DNA of 64,000 nucleotides from Pseudogulbenkiania ferrooxidans 2002 (GTDB taxonomy: Bacteria; Pseudomonadota; Gammaproteobacteria; Burkholderiales; Chromobacteriaceae): contig NZ_ACIS01000009.1 in assembly GCF_000174355.1 (NCBI RefSeq), forward strand, positions 62,001 to 126,000, in the 5' to 3' direction. The notes beneath the pieces were generated by a model. It saw only the letters and a program-made list of their open reading frames with translations, did no database searches and was not told the origin of the DNA. A program made the translations under genes and the position numbers. Each line of letters begins with the position of its first letter. Positions within the stretch are counted from its first letter, which is position 1. Below are positions 8,898 through 17,015 of this stretch, piece after piece.

Positions 8898-9873
8898 TTA
8901 GAGGGAATCAAGTGGGCTGGTTACGTTGCGGGTCGCCTGCAGTACATGCGTATAGATCATTGTGGTCTGCAAACTACGATGCCCCAACAGTAACTGGATG
9001 GTCCGAATGTCGGTGCCGGCCGCCAGCAGATGGGTGGCGAAGGAGTGGCGCAGGCAATGAACACTGGCGTGCTTGTGAATCTGAGCTTGAGCTACCGCTT
9101 TCTTGAATGCCCGCTGAATCGTGGTATCGGAAGTGTGCCAGCGGACCAACCTTCCACTGTCGCCCCAAGGTCGGAGTGCCGTCGAGGGGAAAGCGTATTG
9201 CCAGGCGAATGAGGAGGAAGCGGACGGATATTTACGCGACAGGGCGTCGGGCATCGGCGCTAGTCCGGCGCCGCGCGCCAAATCCTCTTTGTGTTGGGTT
9301 GCCACCCGCAACAGATGCTGCTGCAGTTTCGATCCCAACTGCGCCGGCAGCACAGTCGTCCGGTCCTTACTGCCCTTGCTGTTGCGGACCGAAATGGTCC
9401 GAGTGGAAAAGTCCACATCCTTGATTCGCAGGGTAACGCATTCGTGGACGCGCAGGCCGGCACCATACATTAGTTCTGCCATCAGTCGGCACGTTCCCTC
9501 CATCAGCGATAGTACGGTCTTTACCTCGTCCTGCGTCAAGACCACCGGCACCCTGTGCCGCTTTTGTACCCGGCGTAGTCCCTGCATCTGTCCCAACGGT
9601 CGGGTGAGTACGTTCTCGTAAAGAAACACCAGGGCATTAAGTGCCTGAGATTGGGTCGAGGCGGCCACTTGGCGCTGGACGGCGAGATGGTTCAGGAACG
9701 TTTCAACTTCGGCGGGGCCCATCTCAACAGGATGGCGTTTGCCGTGAAACAGGATGAATTGCCTGATCCAATAGCGGTAGGCGGTTTCAGTATTGCGGCT
9801 GTAATGGCGGCGCCGACAGACAATCGAAACTTGGTCAAGAAGTCGGGGTCGGTTGGCTATGATTTCACCCCAT
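8898..9873 (-). CDS. intI: Integron integrase IntI (apparent frameshift at codon 2)
   Basis: Site-specific tyrosine recombinase that inserts and excises gene cassettes at attI and attC. Family signs: FHGKRHPVEMG near the N-terminus, GAGLRVHECVTLRIKD (Arg I), the IntI-specific insert around LSRKYPSASSSFAWQY, HCLRHSFATHLL and GHRSLQTTMIYTHV with the nucleophile Tyr, ending SPLDSL as usual. The coding frame is open up to 9868, but the natural ATG at 9871-9873 is one base out of frame. Removing one G from the GGGG run gives ATG-GGT-GAA-ATC and a standard full-length protein (about 325 residues). As it stands, no ATG, GTG or TTG lies in frame before the internal ATG at 9722, which would cost about 50 residues. 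Confidence 0.85.
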
Positions 9874-10072
9874 GAGTGTCACTCCTTTAGGTCAAAAATC
9901 GTAGGGTAGCGTGTAACGGGGGGCACGGCCAAGGCGTCCGGCGTATTGGGGGTTGATATACGGACAAGCCCATGACGAACGCCTTGAAAAATATGGTGTT
10001 TGGGTACGATAATGGATGTCAGCAATATCAATAAATATACGGACCTGCGTGTCCGTATAAACACTGTTAGCC
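9874..10072 (+). other. Integron attI and promoter region
   Basis: Space between divergent intI and the first cassette. The probable attI crossover core is GTTAGCC at 10066-10072, identical to the core ending attC1 at 10630-10636; the first cassette gene starts 3 bases after it. Just upstream is an inverted repeat, TATACGGAC at 10036-10044 and GTCCGTATA at 10051-10059, and a further direct TATACGGAC sits at 9957-9965. These may be integrase-binding repeats. Cassette and integrase promoters should lie here, but I could not assign -35/-10 boxes. Confidence 0.6.
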
Positions 10073-10074
10073 GT

Positions 10075-10554
10075 ATGGATAAACAACGTCGTCGAGAACT
10101 TAAAGCCGAGGGGAAGCGCCGAGTGGAAGAGTATTCCAATCAGGTGCACCAAAGACTGGCCGAACGTAACCCTTTTCCGGTCGGCGATCCGAATTGGGTT
10201 CGCAACCTTCAGGCTGAGTACAAGATCAACCGCGAATACCGGAAGAATGACTCCCAAGTTCTATTAGAGGCAGGGGTAATCCAAAACTCTGAGATCAAGA
10301 TTCTCGGCTTCAACTTTGACAAAGGCTTTATGCCGCATGCTGGTTGGTATGTGCTGTGTGAAAACTGCCGCAACCTTGTTCCAACCAAGTGCGCTTGTAC
10401 CCTTTTGTGTAGTTGCGGTGCTGTTGCTGTTATGCCGGAAACCAGACAGTATCTTCTGCCGCCATCAGACAAATACAAGATAGTGGAGCTTATCGGTCGT
10501 GGCCCAATACGTTCTCCCGATTCGGCACGTCAGTGGTGGAAGTTTTGGCGTTAA
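10075..10554 (+). CDS. Cassette 1: hypothetical protein with Cys-rich zinc-ribbon-like motif
   Basis: 159 residues from the ATG three bases after the predicted recombination core; an upstream ATG at 10012 would lie in attI and is less likely to be native to the cassette. The N-terminus is strongly basic and helical (MDKQRRRELKAEGKRR). Residues about 105-130 carry a Cys cluster (CENC, then KCAC and CSCG), likely a zinc-binding knuckle. It is followed directly by an attC site, which marks it as a mobile gene cassette. I do not recognise the family and give no function. Confidence 0.7.
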   Translation: MDKQRRRELKAEGKRRVEEYSNQVHQRLAERNPFPVGDPNWVRNLQAEYKINREYRKNDSQVLLEAGVIQNSEIKILGFNFDKGFMPHAGWYVLCENCRNLVPTKCACTLLCSCGAVAVMPETRQYLLPPSDKYKIVELIGRGPIRSPDSARQWWKFWR

Positions 10555-10555
10555 C

Positions 10556-10636
10556 GGTTAACACTTCGGTCAAGGCGCGTCCTTCGGCCGCTGGGACGTC
10601 CCGCAAGCGGGCCGCCCCTTACCTCCAACGTTAGCC
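10556..10636 (+). repeat. attC1 recombination site
   Basis: About 81 bases starting at GGTTAAC just after the stop codon of cassette 1 and ending with the core GTTAGCC. Internal self-complementary blocks such as GGCGCGTCC and GGGACGTCC support a folded attC. GTTAGCC does not fully match the GTTRRRY consensus. Confidence 0.65.
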
Positions 10637-10651
10637 GCCTCGATTACACGC

Positions 10652-11608
10652 ATGAAATTTCACTACATCAACGTTCACAACGTTAATGAACTCGTTCCTC
10701 TATGGGCGATTGATCCGTTCGCCCTTGCGCGCCATCTGGAGGATCTGTTCTCGACAGAACAAGGACGGAAACTTGTACCGACTGGCTCCGCGCTTTACGA
10801 GCCTCTGAATTTTTGGATTGAGGTAGACGCCTTGGCATTGCCGCCGACAGTCCGAGTCTGCACACCGGATTACAACGTTAACCTTAATGGCCATCTCATC
10901 GTTAGCTGCTCGTCCATCGCGCACGAACGGGCGCAGATCGATGTGCCATTGAATCCAATATTCAAAGGGTACGAAGGGCTCTCCGGCACCTATTCTGTGT
11001 ACCTGCACTCATTCCAAACGGAAGTGCCACTTGGATACGTCGGTATGACAAAGCAACGTTGGTTCGATAGGTATGCGCAGCATATTTCGTCGGCACGATC
11101 TGGCTCTCCGTTATTGTTCCATCAAGCGCTACGCCAGCATCTTGTAGCGGAGGTGTTGCACAAGGTGTTTTTCTGCGAACTCGATCACGATAGCGCCCTA
11201 GAGCATGAGGAAGAGTTTGTCGGAATGTTTGGTTTGTATCCGCTTGGCTTGAACATGATTCCTGGCGGTAGAGCCGGTTTCGCCTATCTCGCCAAACTTG
11301 GAATGAACGCAAGGTCGGCAGAAGCAAGGGACTCTCTTGTTGAGCAACTCTCAGCCTGCGAGTCTGTCGAGGGCCGACCAAATCCACTTTGCGCAGCGCG
11401 TTGGGCAACCGATTCAGCGTTTGTTGAGCGAGTGGTTTGCGGGCATAGCGGGCGGCTAACGGTCGAGCAAGTACATCTCATTCGGTTGGGCGCTTCATTT
11501 GGCAAATCGCTGAGTGATCTCGTTCGAGAGTCTTCGGCTCGAAACATTCGCCAAGTTAAGAATGTATTGGCAGGAAGAACATATGGGCGCATTAAACAAG
11601 GCGACTAA
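10652..11608 (+). CDS. Cassette 2: GIY-YIG nuclease-like protein with C-terminal HTH-like segment
   Basis: 318 residues. The middle third fits a GIY-YIG endonuclease fold: YSVYL and GYVGMT (the two halves of the name motif), an Arg in RWFDRYAQH, a Glu-rich helix LEHEEEFVGMFG for the metal ligand and LGLNMIPGG at the end. The last 60 residues (RLTVEQVHLIRLGASFGKSL, then a stretch ending in AGRTYGRI) resemble the C-terminal DNA-binding repeats of homing endonucleases. The N-terminal 110 residues are unassigned. It starts 16 bases after the attC1 core and its stop lies within attC2, so it is a true cassette gene. Possible roles: homing, defence or DNA repair; none is proven. Confidence 0.7.
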   Translation: MKFHYINVHNVNELVPLWAIDPFALARHLEDLFSTEQGRKLVPTGSALYEPLNFWIEVDALALPPTVRVCTPDYNVNLNGHLIVSCSSIAHERAQIDVPLNPIFKGYEGLSGTYSVYLHSFQTEVPLGYVGMTKQRWFDRYAQHISSARSGSPLLFHQALRQHLVAEVLHKVFFCELDHDSALEHEEEFVGMFGLYPLGLNMIPGGRAGFAYLAKLGMNARSAEARDSLVEQLSACESVEGRPNPLCAARWATDSAFVERVVCGHSGRLTVEQVHLIRLGASFGKSLSDLVRESSARNIRQVKNVLAGRTYGRIKQGD

Positions 11609-11673
11609 CTATTCAATCAACCGGGACGTCAAAATGCTGCGCATTTTGCCGCCCGTTATTTTTACCGTTAGGT
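11603..11673 (+). repeat. attC2 recombination site
   Basis: 71 bases from GACTAAC to the consensus core GTTAGGT. The centre is a hairpin, CAAAATGC against GCATTTTG. It differs from attC3 at only about 3 of the first 60 aligned positions. Confidence 0.75.
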
Positions 11674-11680
11674 TTAACCA

Positions 11681-12091
11681 ATGGCCATACAACCCCCCAA
11701 TTCGCTGGACCCTGGAGTTGCCGCCTTATTTGGTGCGATGATCGGTGCGGGCGCCTCGGTCATCGTACAAATTATTGCTGCTGTAGTTGCCGCAAAGCAT
11801 GAGGCTAGATCATTTCATCGCACGCTGCGCAAAGAAGCAATTGCTAATGTCACTGACGCGTATGAGTACGCTCTAAATGTCACGTTCAACATGCAACGTG
11901 GTCGCGGGCCAGACGAAGCCACCTACGGTAACGTGTTCGCCCAAATTGAGCTTAGGGGTTCCCCAGCGGTCAAGAAGCTGGTGAGGGAGTTTCGGGGGTT
12001 GGGGCCGCCAGAGCGCCCCTCGTTCAATATGGACGTACTAATTAGTGCGATGCAGGAGCATATTTCGCAACTTGAGGCCGAATCTGAGTAG
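11681..12091 (+). CDS. Cassette 3: small membrane-anchored hypothetical protein
   Basis: 136 residues. Residues about 12-35 form one hydrophobic Gly/Ala-rich segment (LFGAMIGAGASVIVQIIAAV), probably a membrane anchor, followed by a basic and then helical cytoplasmic-like tail. It starts 7 bases after the attC2 core and ends 7 bases before attC3, the normal placement of a cassette gene. No family recognised. Such small membrane proteins are common among integron cassettes; function unknown. Confidence 0.65.
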   Translation: MAIQPPNSLDPGVAALFGAMIGAGASVIVQIIAAVVAAKHEARSFHRTLRKEAIANVTDAYEYALNVTFNMQRGRGPDEATYGNVFAQIELRGSPAVKKLVREFRGLGPPERPSFNMDVLISAMQEHISQLEAESE

Positions 12092-12098
12092 CTAAAAT

Positions 12099-12169
12099 AC
12101 CTAACTATTCAATCTACCGGGACGCCAAAATGCTGCGCATTTTGCCGCCCGTTATTTTCACCGTTGATG
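12099..12169 (+). repeat. attC3 recombination site (end of array)
   Basis: 71 bases starting with a perfect ACCTAAC inverse core and ending with GTTGATG. The hairpin centre CAAAATGC/GCATTTTG is identical to attC2. The final core departs from GTTRRRY because the last three bases belong to whatever follows, so this is probably the end of the array. Confidence 0.75.
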
Positions 12170-12389
12170 GCTGCTCTGCGATAAACGCCGGCCGTTCAGC
12201 TACCGAGTAGTTGAAGCTTTGGTATGTCCGCAACTGGCCGATAGCAGTCATTTTAGCGTTACGTCATGAACTTCTACCGTGGCCAAAGTTCCGTCCTCAG
12301 TCAGGGGTGGGTATGCCCATGTGCTATCATGGCGGCTAAACATCACCACGGACGCGGCTGAAAGCGTCTTTCTGAGTGGAGGGGACTGC

Positions 12390-15014
12390 ATGGCAAGCAT
12401 TCATTCAGAGTATCAACGCTTTCTAACGTACCTGACGCAGCGAGATGTGCACGACGACGTGCGCCGACTCGCGCACCTAGTGCTAAATCATCTGCAGCCA
12501 CTTGCCGAGGTCGGAGCAGCGCGCCGTGGGCGGTCCACTCGCCTGGCACCGCTGGCCGTCGCGCAACTGGCGCAGTTGCCTGTCGAGCAAGACGGGGAGG
12601 CTCACGTGCCCGAAGCTGGGCCAGCACTTGGGCGCCTGCAGCAGCTAGAGGTAGGGCCGTTTCGCGGGTTTATGCGGCAGGAGACGTTCGACCTCAGCCA
12701 TGACATCACCCTTGTCTACGGCGCCAACGGCACAGGCAAGAGCAGCTTCTGTGAGGCATTGGAAGTGGCGATGCTTGGCTCTATCAGTGAAGCGCAAGTC
12801 AAGCGGGTCGATCAGCGTATTTACTGCAACAATGCCCGCCTGCGTCGCCATGTCGCGCCGGTTCTCTCCGCCAGAGGGGCTGACCAGGTTCAGACAGTGC
12901 CGCCAGACGAGACCGAGTACCGCTTCTGCTTCATAGAAAAGAACCGCCTCGACGACTTCGCCCGCATCGCCGCGCGGACCCCAAGCGATCAGAGACAGCT
13001 CATCGCAACCTTGTTCGGCGTGGATCAGTTCAGCGAATTCGTCCGTGGCTTCAATCCCTCGCTCGATCAGGACCTGATGCTCGTTGGGGTCCAGGCGTCT
13101 CAGTTGGCACAGCGCCGCTTGCGGCTATCGAACTCCGAGCAAACGATCGCGGCCTACCCGCAAAAAATCTCAGTAGTCGAGGGCTTGGAGCATGCCTTGG
13201 CGCAGCGCCTGTTCCCCGGCTTGGGGTACCAGGCTTGCGTGGACTGGCTGCTCGGTACGCAGCAGCAGCAAGGGCGGCTGCCGTTTGTCCAAGGACAGCT
13301 GGATGCCGTCCCTCCTGCCGTACACGAGGTCACCCGAGCGCAGCTGCAGGCACTTCTGGCAGAGGCCTACCGCGTCCAGGGACTTTGGCAGGAGTCGTCC
13401 GGTCAGCTCGCAGCCCGTGCTGGCGAGGTGTCGTACGCTAAGCTCTACGAGGCGGTGCTGGCCCTAGCCGACGGGGCGACTGCCTGTCCCGCATGCGGTA
13501 CCGGACTGGCTGCCGTGTCACAAGATCCGTTCGCCAAGGCGCGCGCGGGATTGGAGCAGCTCGCGCAATTGGCTGCCCTTCAGCAGCAAGAGGCCAATCA
13601 TCGGACGCAGTTGAGTGAGGCCGTGCGGGTGCTCTGGGACGAGATGCGTCGAGTCGTGGCGGCCGCTGCATATGCATGTCCTGCTGAACTGCAGGCAGCG
13701 GGCCTGCCTCTGCTGCCTCCCTCCGCTGCGGGCAACTGGCTCGGCGCGTGGGTCGATGGTGAGCGATATGCCTGGAACGCTCTGCTGCGGGTCGCTGAAA
13801 TCATTGAGCAGTTCGACGCACAGGCTCGCGAAGTGCTTGCCCAGCGCGGAGCGCTGGCCCAAGAACGGGACAGGTTGAACCAGCATCGGCTGGAGGTCGA
13901 ACAACTTCGGACCATGCGCATGACGGCGGACCAGGAACTGGCTGCAGCCCACCAAACCGTGGCCCAGTTCGATGAGGCGAACCGCGAACTGATCCAGGCT
14001 GTCGCGGCAGAGGTACCGTTGGTCGCGCACCATCAGCGGATCAAGGCCGCCTACGACGGTTTCCTACCTGAGATCCAGGCCTACCTGGCCGCACTGCCGG
14101 GCGTACTGCTCCAGGGCCTGGGAGAACAGGCCTGCCATCTATACAACGCGTTCAATCGCGCTGATCCACCCGGCGACCTGTTGCATGCGCTATGGCTACC
14201 AGTGGCTGAGAACGGCAAGATCGAAGTGGAGTTCGTTGGTGAGCCGGGCGTGCGCTATGACGCACTGATCGTGTTCAGTGAAGGGCACATCAAATGCTTG
14301 GGCCTGGCGATACTGTTGGCCAAAAATATTGCGCAGGGCTGTCCGGTGGTTATTTTCGATGACGTTGTCAATGCGATCGACGATGACCACCGCGATGGAA
14401 TTTGGCGTACCTTCTTCGAGGATGGTTTGCTGGACGGTAAACAAGTCATCCTAACTTCGCACGCCGAAGAGTTCTTGCATCGCATCCAGCAGGAGCTTGG
14501 CACGCGACGTGCTGTGGCCATCAAGCGCTACAAGTTCCTGCCGCATCAGGGTGAACACGAGCTCCGCGTCGACAGCGATCCCCCGACTAAGAACTATGTT
14601 TTGCTGGCCCAGCAGGCATTGGCGGTCGACGAAAAGCGAGAGGCGTTGCGCCAGGCGCGGCCGGCTCTGGAGAGCCTGACGGACCGGCTCTGGAATTGGC
14701 TGGGGCGCCGTACGGATGGACGCATCGAGCTCAAGCTAGGCGGGCCACGTTCACCATGGGAGCTCAATAACAAATGTACTAAGTTACGGTCAGCTGTCGA
14801 TCGCATCGCGGCACAGCACGCCGGCGCATCAGATGTCGTCGCCGGATTGACACGCCTCCTCGGCGTCGGTGCAGGAAGCATCGAATGGGGCTATCTCAAC
14901 AGTGGTGTGCACGACTCCCAACGAGACCATGAGTTCGACCGCACCACTGTGCGCACAATAGTCGAATCGGTTACAGCATTGGATGAGGCATTAGCGGTGC
15001 TACTCGGCCGCTAA
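12390..15014 (+). CDS. Rad50/SbcC-like ABC ATPase with zinc-hook motif, possible defence protein
   Basis: 874 residues from the ATG at 12390, which has GGAGGGG 5 bases upstream; an in-frame GTG at 12279 would add 37 residues without an SD. Walker A GANGTGKSS sits at about 111-119. Long helical arms surround a CPACG motif at 366-370 that matches the CxxC hook of Rad50-type proteins. Walker B VIFDDVVNAIDDD (about 653) and LTSHAEE (about 688) close the ATPase. The C-terminal 180 residues, with LNSGVHDSQRDHEFD near the end, are of a kind seen in stand-alone defence or repair ATPases. No SbcD-like nuclease lies next to it and no attC follows. Role in phage defence or DNA repair is inference. Confidence 0.7.
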   Translation: MASIHSEYQRFLTYLTQRDVHDDVRRLAHLVLNHLQPLAEVGAARRGRSTRLAPLAVAQLAQLPVEQDGEAHVPEAGPALGRLQQLEVGPFRGFMRQETFDLSHDITLVYGANGTGKSSFCEALEVAMLGSISEAQVKRVDQRIYCNNARLRRHVAPVLSARGADQVQTVPPDETEYRFCFIEKNRLDDFARIAARTPSDQRQLIATLFGVDQFSEFVRGFNPSLDQDLMLVGVQASQLAQRRLRLSNSEQTIAAYPQKISVVEGLEHALAQRLFPGLGYQACVDWLLGTQQQQGRLPFVQGQLDAVPPAVHEVTRAQLQALLAEAYRVQGLWQESSGQLAARAGEVSYAKLYEAVLALADGATACPACGTGLAAVSQDPFAKARAGLEQLAQLAALQQQEANHRTQLSEAVRVLWDEMRRVVAAAAYACPAELQAAGLPLLPPSAAGNWLGAWVDGERYAWNALLRVAEIIEQFDAQAREVLAQRGALAQERDRLNQHRLEVEQLRTMRMTADQELAAAHQTVAQFDEANRELIQAVAAEVPLVAHHQRIKAAYDGFLPEIQAYLAALPGVLLQGLGEQACHLYNAFNRADPPGDLLHALWLPVAENGKIEVEFVGEPGVRYDALIVFSEGHIKCLGLAILLAKNIAQGCPVVIFDDVVNAIDDDHRDGIWRTFFEDGLLDGKQVILTSHAEEFLHRIQQELGTRRAVAIKRYKFLPHQGEHELRVDSDPPTKNYVLLAQQALAVDEKREALRQARPALESLTDRLWNWLGRRTDGRIELKLGGPRSPWELNNKCTKLRSAVDRIAAQHAGASDVVAGLTRLLGVGAGSIEWGYLNSGVHDSQRDHEFDRTTVRTIVESVTALDEALAVLLGR

Positions 15015-15346
15015 CTCAAGGTAAGTAATCTCTTGACGTGACGTGTTTCTTGAGTCGCCCTTCGTTTGCAAGATACTTTTGTGGCCGCTTTCAAGGCGAA
15101 AGCAGCCAACTTTCATCTCACCAGTGAAGGGCTGCTAAGGCCGATGAGCACTCAGTCGCCAAGTCACCCAAATGACTGCTGCAATCATCTATCTGCCATT
15201 GGACAGCCGAAGCGACGAATGACGGCAGTTGGTCGATATGAGCCGCTCACAGCGGGGTATTCAAGCCGATGCAACTGGCTGATCTGATGTGATGCAATTG
15301 GGTGCGCAAATCTGTGCAATTGCGTAACCGGTCATCACTAGACTAG
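15015..15346. other. Gene-free stretch downstream of the ATPase
   Basis: Contains a possible stem (ACTCAAG at about 15014-15020 against CTTGAGT at about 15050-15056), which may terminate the ATPase transcript, and the right copy of the 22-bp inverted repeat. No convincing gene. Confidence 0.4.
15231..15252 (-). repeat. Right copy of 22-bp inverted repeat
   Basis: Exact reverse complement of 8789-8810 (GGTCGATATGAGCCGCTCAC plus AG). With its partner it frames the integron and ATPase gene. Confidence 0.7.
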
Positions 15347-15955
15347 TTACTCAGTGGCCGCTTTGACCGATTTGTGTAAGCTTAACTCCTGCATAGCACA
15401 AAGTTTCTTCTGCAGCGCTAAGTAGGTATGGGGCTCAGCAAGTCCAAGGGTCGGGTGCGTACGGATAAGATGGGACCTACACCATTCTGGCCAATCGGTA
15501 TCATCATCATCGAGGGCTAGCCAAGCATGTGGACAGCGACGCTGTACGTCCTGCCATACCTGTACCCCACGTGGCGTCGCGACGTACTCATCCCTTCGGA
15601 TGTGCCGTTGGTGGAATGTCGCCCCGATGACGCGCGACTGTAATGTCGGCGACAGTTGCTTCTTGGCGTAGCTGTAACCGCCCCGTGAGAGAAGCCAAGC
15701 GGTGGACAGCACAATGCGCAAAGCCGGATAAGGGGCGATGACCTTTTCCAAAAGGTGCTCGTACTCAAACAACCTGTGGCCTGGGGTCTGCAGCCATGGC
15801 CCCTTACTTGTCCGGAAAACGGCTTCAGGATGCAGAACTCCATCGTAGTCTAGGTAGAGTACCTGTAATAGGTTTGGGTACCTCCGACCCTCTGTGGCCG
15901 CCGAATCGAGCACTCTTCCCTCACAGCAGAATTGTTGTCCTTGGCTACCCAACAT
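15347..15955 (-). CDS. HAD-like domain protein, downstream member of pair
   Basis: 202 residues. The N-terminal HAD motif is VLYLDYDGVLHP (Asp nucleophile and DxD, about residues 32-43), followed by LSTAWL (motif II Ser/Thr) and a late acidic block LALDDDDTDW (motif IV). Such proteins are usually phosphatases or nucleotide-binding HADs of unknown substrate. Its ATG overlaps the stop of the neighbouring HAD gene (TAATG), indicating coupled translation. The first 30 residues have no counterpart in the neighbour. The two share the same motif order and are probably an old duplication. Substrate unknown. Confidence 0.7.
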   Translation of the reverse strand: MLGSQGQQFCCEGRVLDSAATEGRRYPNLLQVLYLDYDGVLHPEAVFRTSKGPWLQTPGHRLFEYEHLLEKVIAPYPALRIVLSTAWLLSRGGYSYAKKQLSPTLQSRVIGATFHQRHIRRDEYVATPRGVQVWQDVQRRCPHAWLALDDDDTDWPEWCRSHLIRTHPTLGLAEPHTYLALQKKLCAMQELSLHKSVKAATE

Positions 15956-16437
15956 TACTTATGGATTAGCTCAAGCTTCGCCATCAGCTTCTCGCGAGTT
16001 CGCGGCTCCCCCAAGCCCAAGTTCCTGTCAGGGCTTATTAAATGACTTTCGAAAACCACTGGCCAGCCATGATAATCGTCATCGAGTGCCAGCCAAGCCT
16101 GGATGTCTTTATTGCGGACATATTGCATAATTTGGTCGAACCTTGTGAGCTCAAACCAGGTGTACAGGTCGGAACAGTACTCATAGGTACTGCCGATAAT
16201 CCGTTCCTGAAGAGGGCGCGGCAGATAGCCCTTGGCCCGGCCGAAACCCAACGTTTGCACCCATGCAGTGCAGAGCACAATTTGCAAACGGGGATACGGT
16301 TTCAGTAGCTCCGACAAGAGATCGGCATGTTCGAACAACTGAGATCCTGGAGATCGCAGAACCGGTTCACGGTTGACGAGAAACACGGCGTCGGGATGGA
16401 GGCATCCGTCGAAGTCGAGAAATAAAATAGGAGGCAT
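15955..16437 (-). CDS. HAD-like domain protein, upstream member of pair
   Basis: 160 residues with ILFLDFDGCLHPDAVF at the very start (HAD motif I), LCTAWV (motif II) and LALDDDYHGWP (motif IV). Compact, without an obvious cap domain. First gene of a two-gene minus-strand unit. Its start faces the XRE regulator gene across a 210-base gap holding two palindromic operators, so both directions may be controlled by that regulator. Function beyond the HAD fold is unknown. Confidence 0.7.
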   Translation of the reverse strand: MPPILFLDFDGCLHPDAVFLVNREPVLRSPGSQLFEHADLLSELLKPYPRLQIVLCTAWVQTLGFGRAKGYLPRPLQERIIGSTYEYCSDLYTWFELTRFDQIMQYVRNKDIQAWLALDDDYHGWPVVFESHLISPDRNLGLGEPRTREKLMAKLELIHK

Positions 16438-16534
16438 GATGTGAATGCGCTGAACTGCAATGGTTTAGGGAACGAATGACTCACCTGCGGTGCTGTTGAA
16501 GTTATCCTTAGGGGCACCAATCCAGCCTGATTTG

Positions 16535-16550
16535 CACAGTATATTGTTCA
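16535..16550. promoter_or_regulatory. Imperfect operator copy (XRE regulator site)
   Basis: CACAGTATATTGTTCA resembles the perfect palindrome centred 39 bases further right. The spacing and divergent position suggest a two-site operator for the adjacent HTH regulator. Confidence 0.5.
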
Positions 16551-16571
16551 TTGTAAAGCGCGGCGTAATGT

Positions 16572-16589
16572 TACACAATATATTGTGTA
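16572..16589. promoter_or_regulatory. Perfect 18-bp palindrome, likely XRE operator
   Basis: TACACAATATATTGTGTA is a perfect inverted repeat in the divergent gap between the HAD pair and the XRE gene, a typical place for autoregulation. Confidence 0.65.
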
Positions 16590-16647
16590 GATTGCCAGCC
16601 CAACTCCAATGACACTCCCCCGCTGCACTAAGCGTTGGAGGGGGTAA

Positions 16648-16893
16648 ATGAACCGTGTAAGCGCCTTCGGCCGGGTAGTCCGGGAGGCAAGACTTGCAAA
16701 GGGATGGTCGCAGGAGGAACTTGCGGAGAGGGCGAGCCTACACAGGAACTTCGTGTCTCTTGTCGAGCGTGGCCAGAGCAAGATTGCCCTGGACTCCTTG
16801 TTTTTTCTCGCTGATGCTCTTGAAACAACCGCCTCGGAGCTATTACGAGCAACGGAGTCTGTGGTGCAGAACAACAAGGGCAATTCGCCTTGA
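16648..16893 (+). CDS. XRE-family HTH regulator
   Basis: 81 residues, essentially one HTH_3 domain: FGRVVREARLAKGWSQEELA is helix 1-2 and NFVSLVERGQS holds the recognition helix. The size is typical of restriction-modification controller or phage-repressor-like proteins. The ATG at 16648 has GGAGGGGG upstream. Palindromic sites 60-110 bases upstream are its probable targets, implying it controls itself and the divergent HAD genes. No methylase or endonuclease lies nearby, so a restriction-modification role is not supported. Confidence 0.8.
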   Translation: MNRVSAFGRVVREARLAKGWSQEELAERASLHRNFVSLVERGQSKIALDSLFFLADALETTASELLRATESVVQNNKGNSP

Positions 16894-17015
16894 CCCCATC
16901 TCCTTAGGATTTGCTAAGCCTGCTGATTTTGCTTCCTGCAAGTCGCAGAGATAACAGGCACCCAGGGGAGGTGGCTTCCGGTGAGTTGTCTACTTCTCGG
17001 TAGCTGAGCTTTCCC

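Noticed and set aside
10012-10554. Longer start for cassette 1 at 10012
   Set aside because: The start lies upstream of the recombination core in attI, so it could not travel with the cassette.
15014-15060. Possible attC after the ATPase gene
   Set aside because: There is a short inverted repeat but no acceptable GTTRRRY core, so the ATPase is not called a cassette.
15066-15287. 73-residue open frame between the ATPase and the HAD genes
   Set aside because: It runs through the 22-bp inverted repeat and has no SD or family sign.
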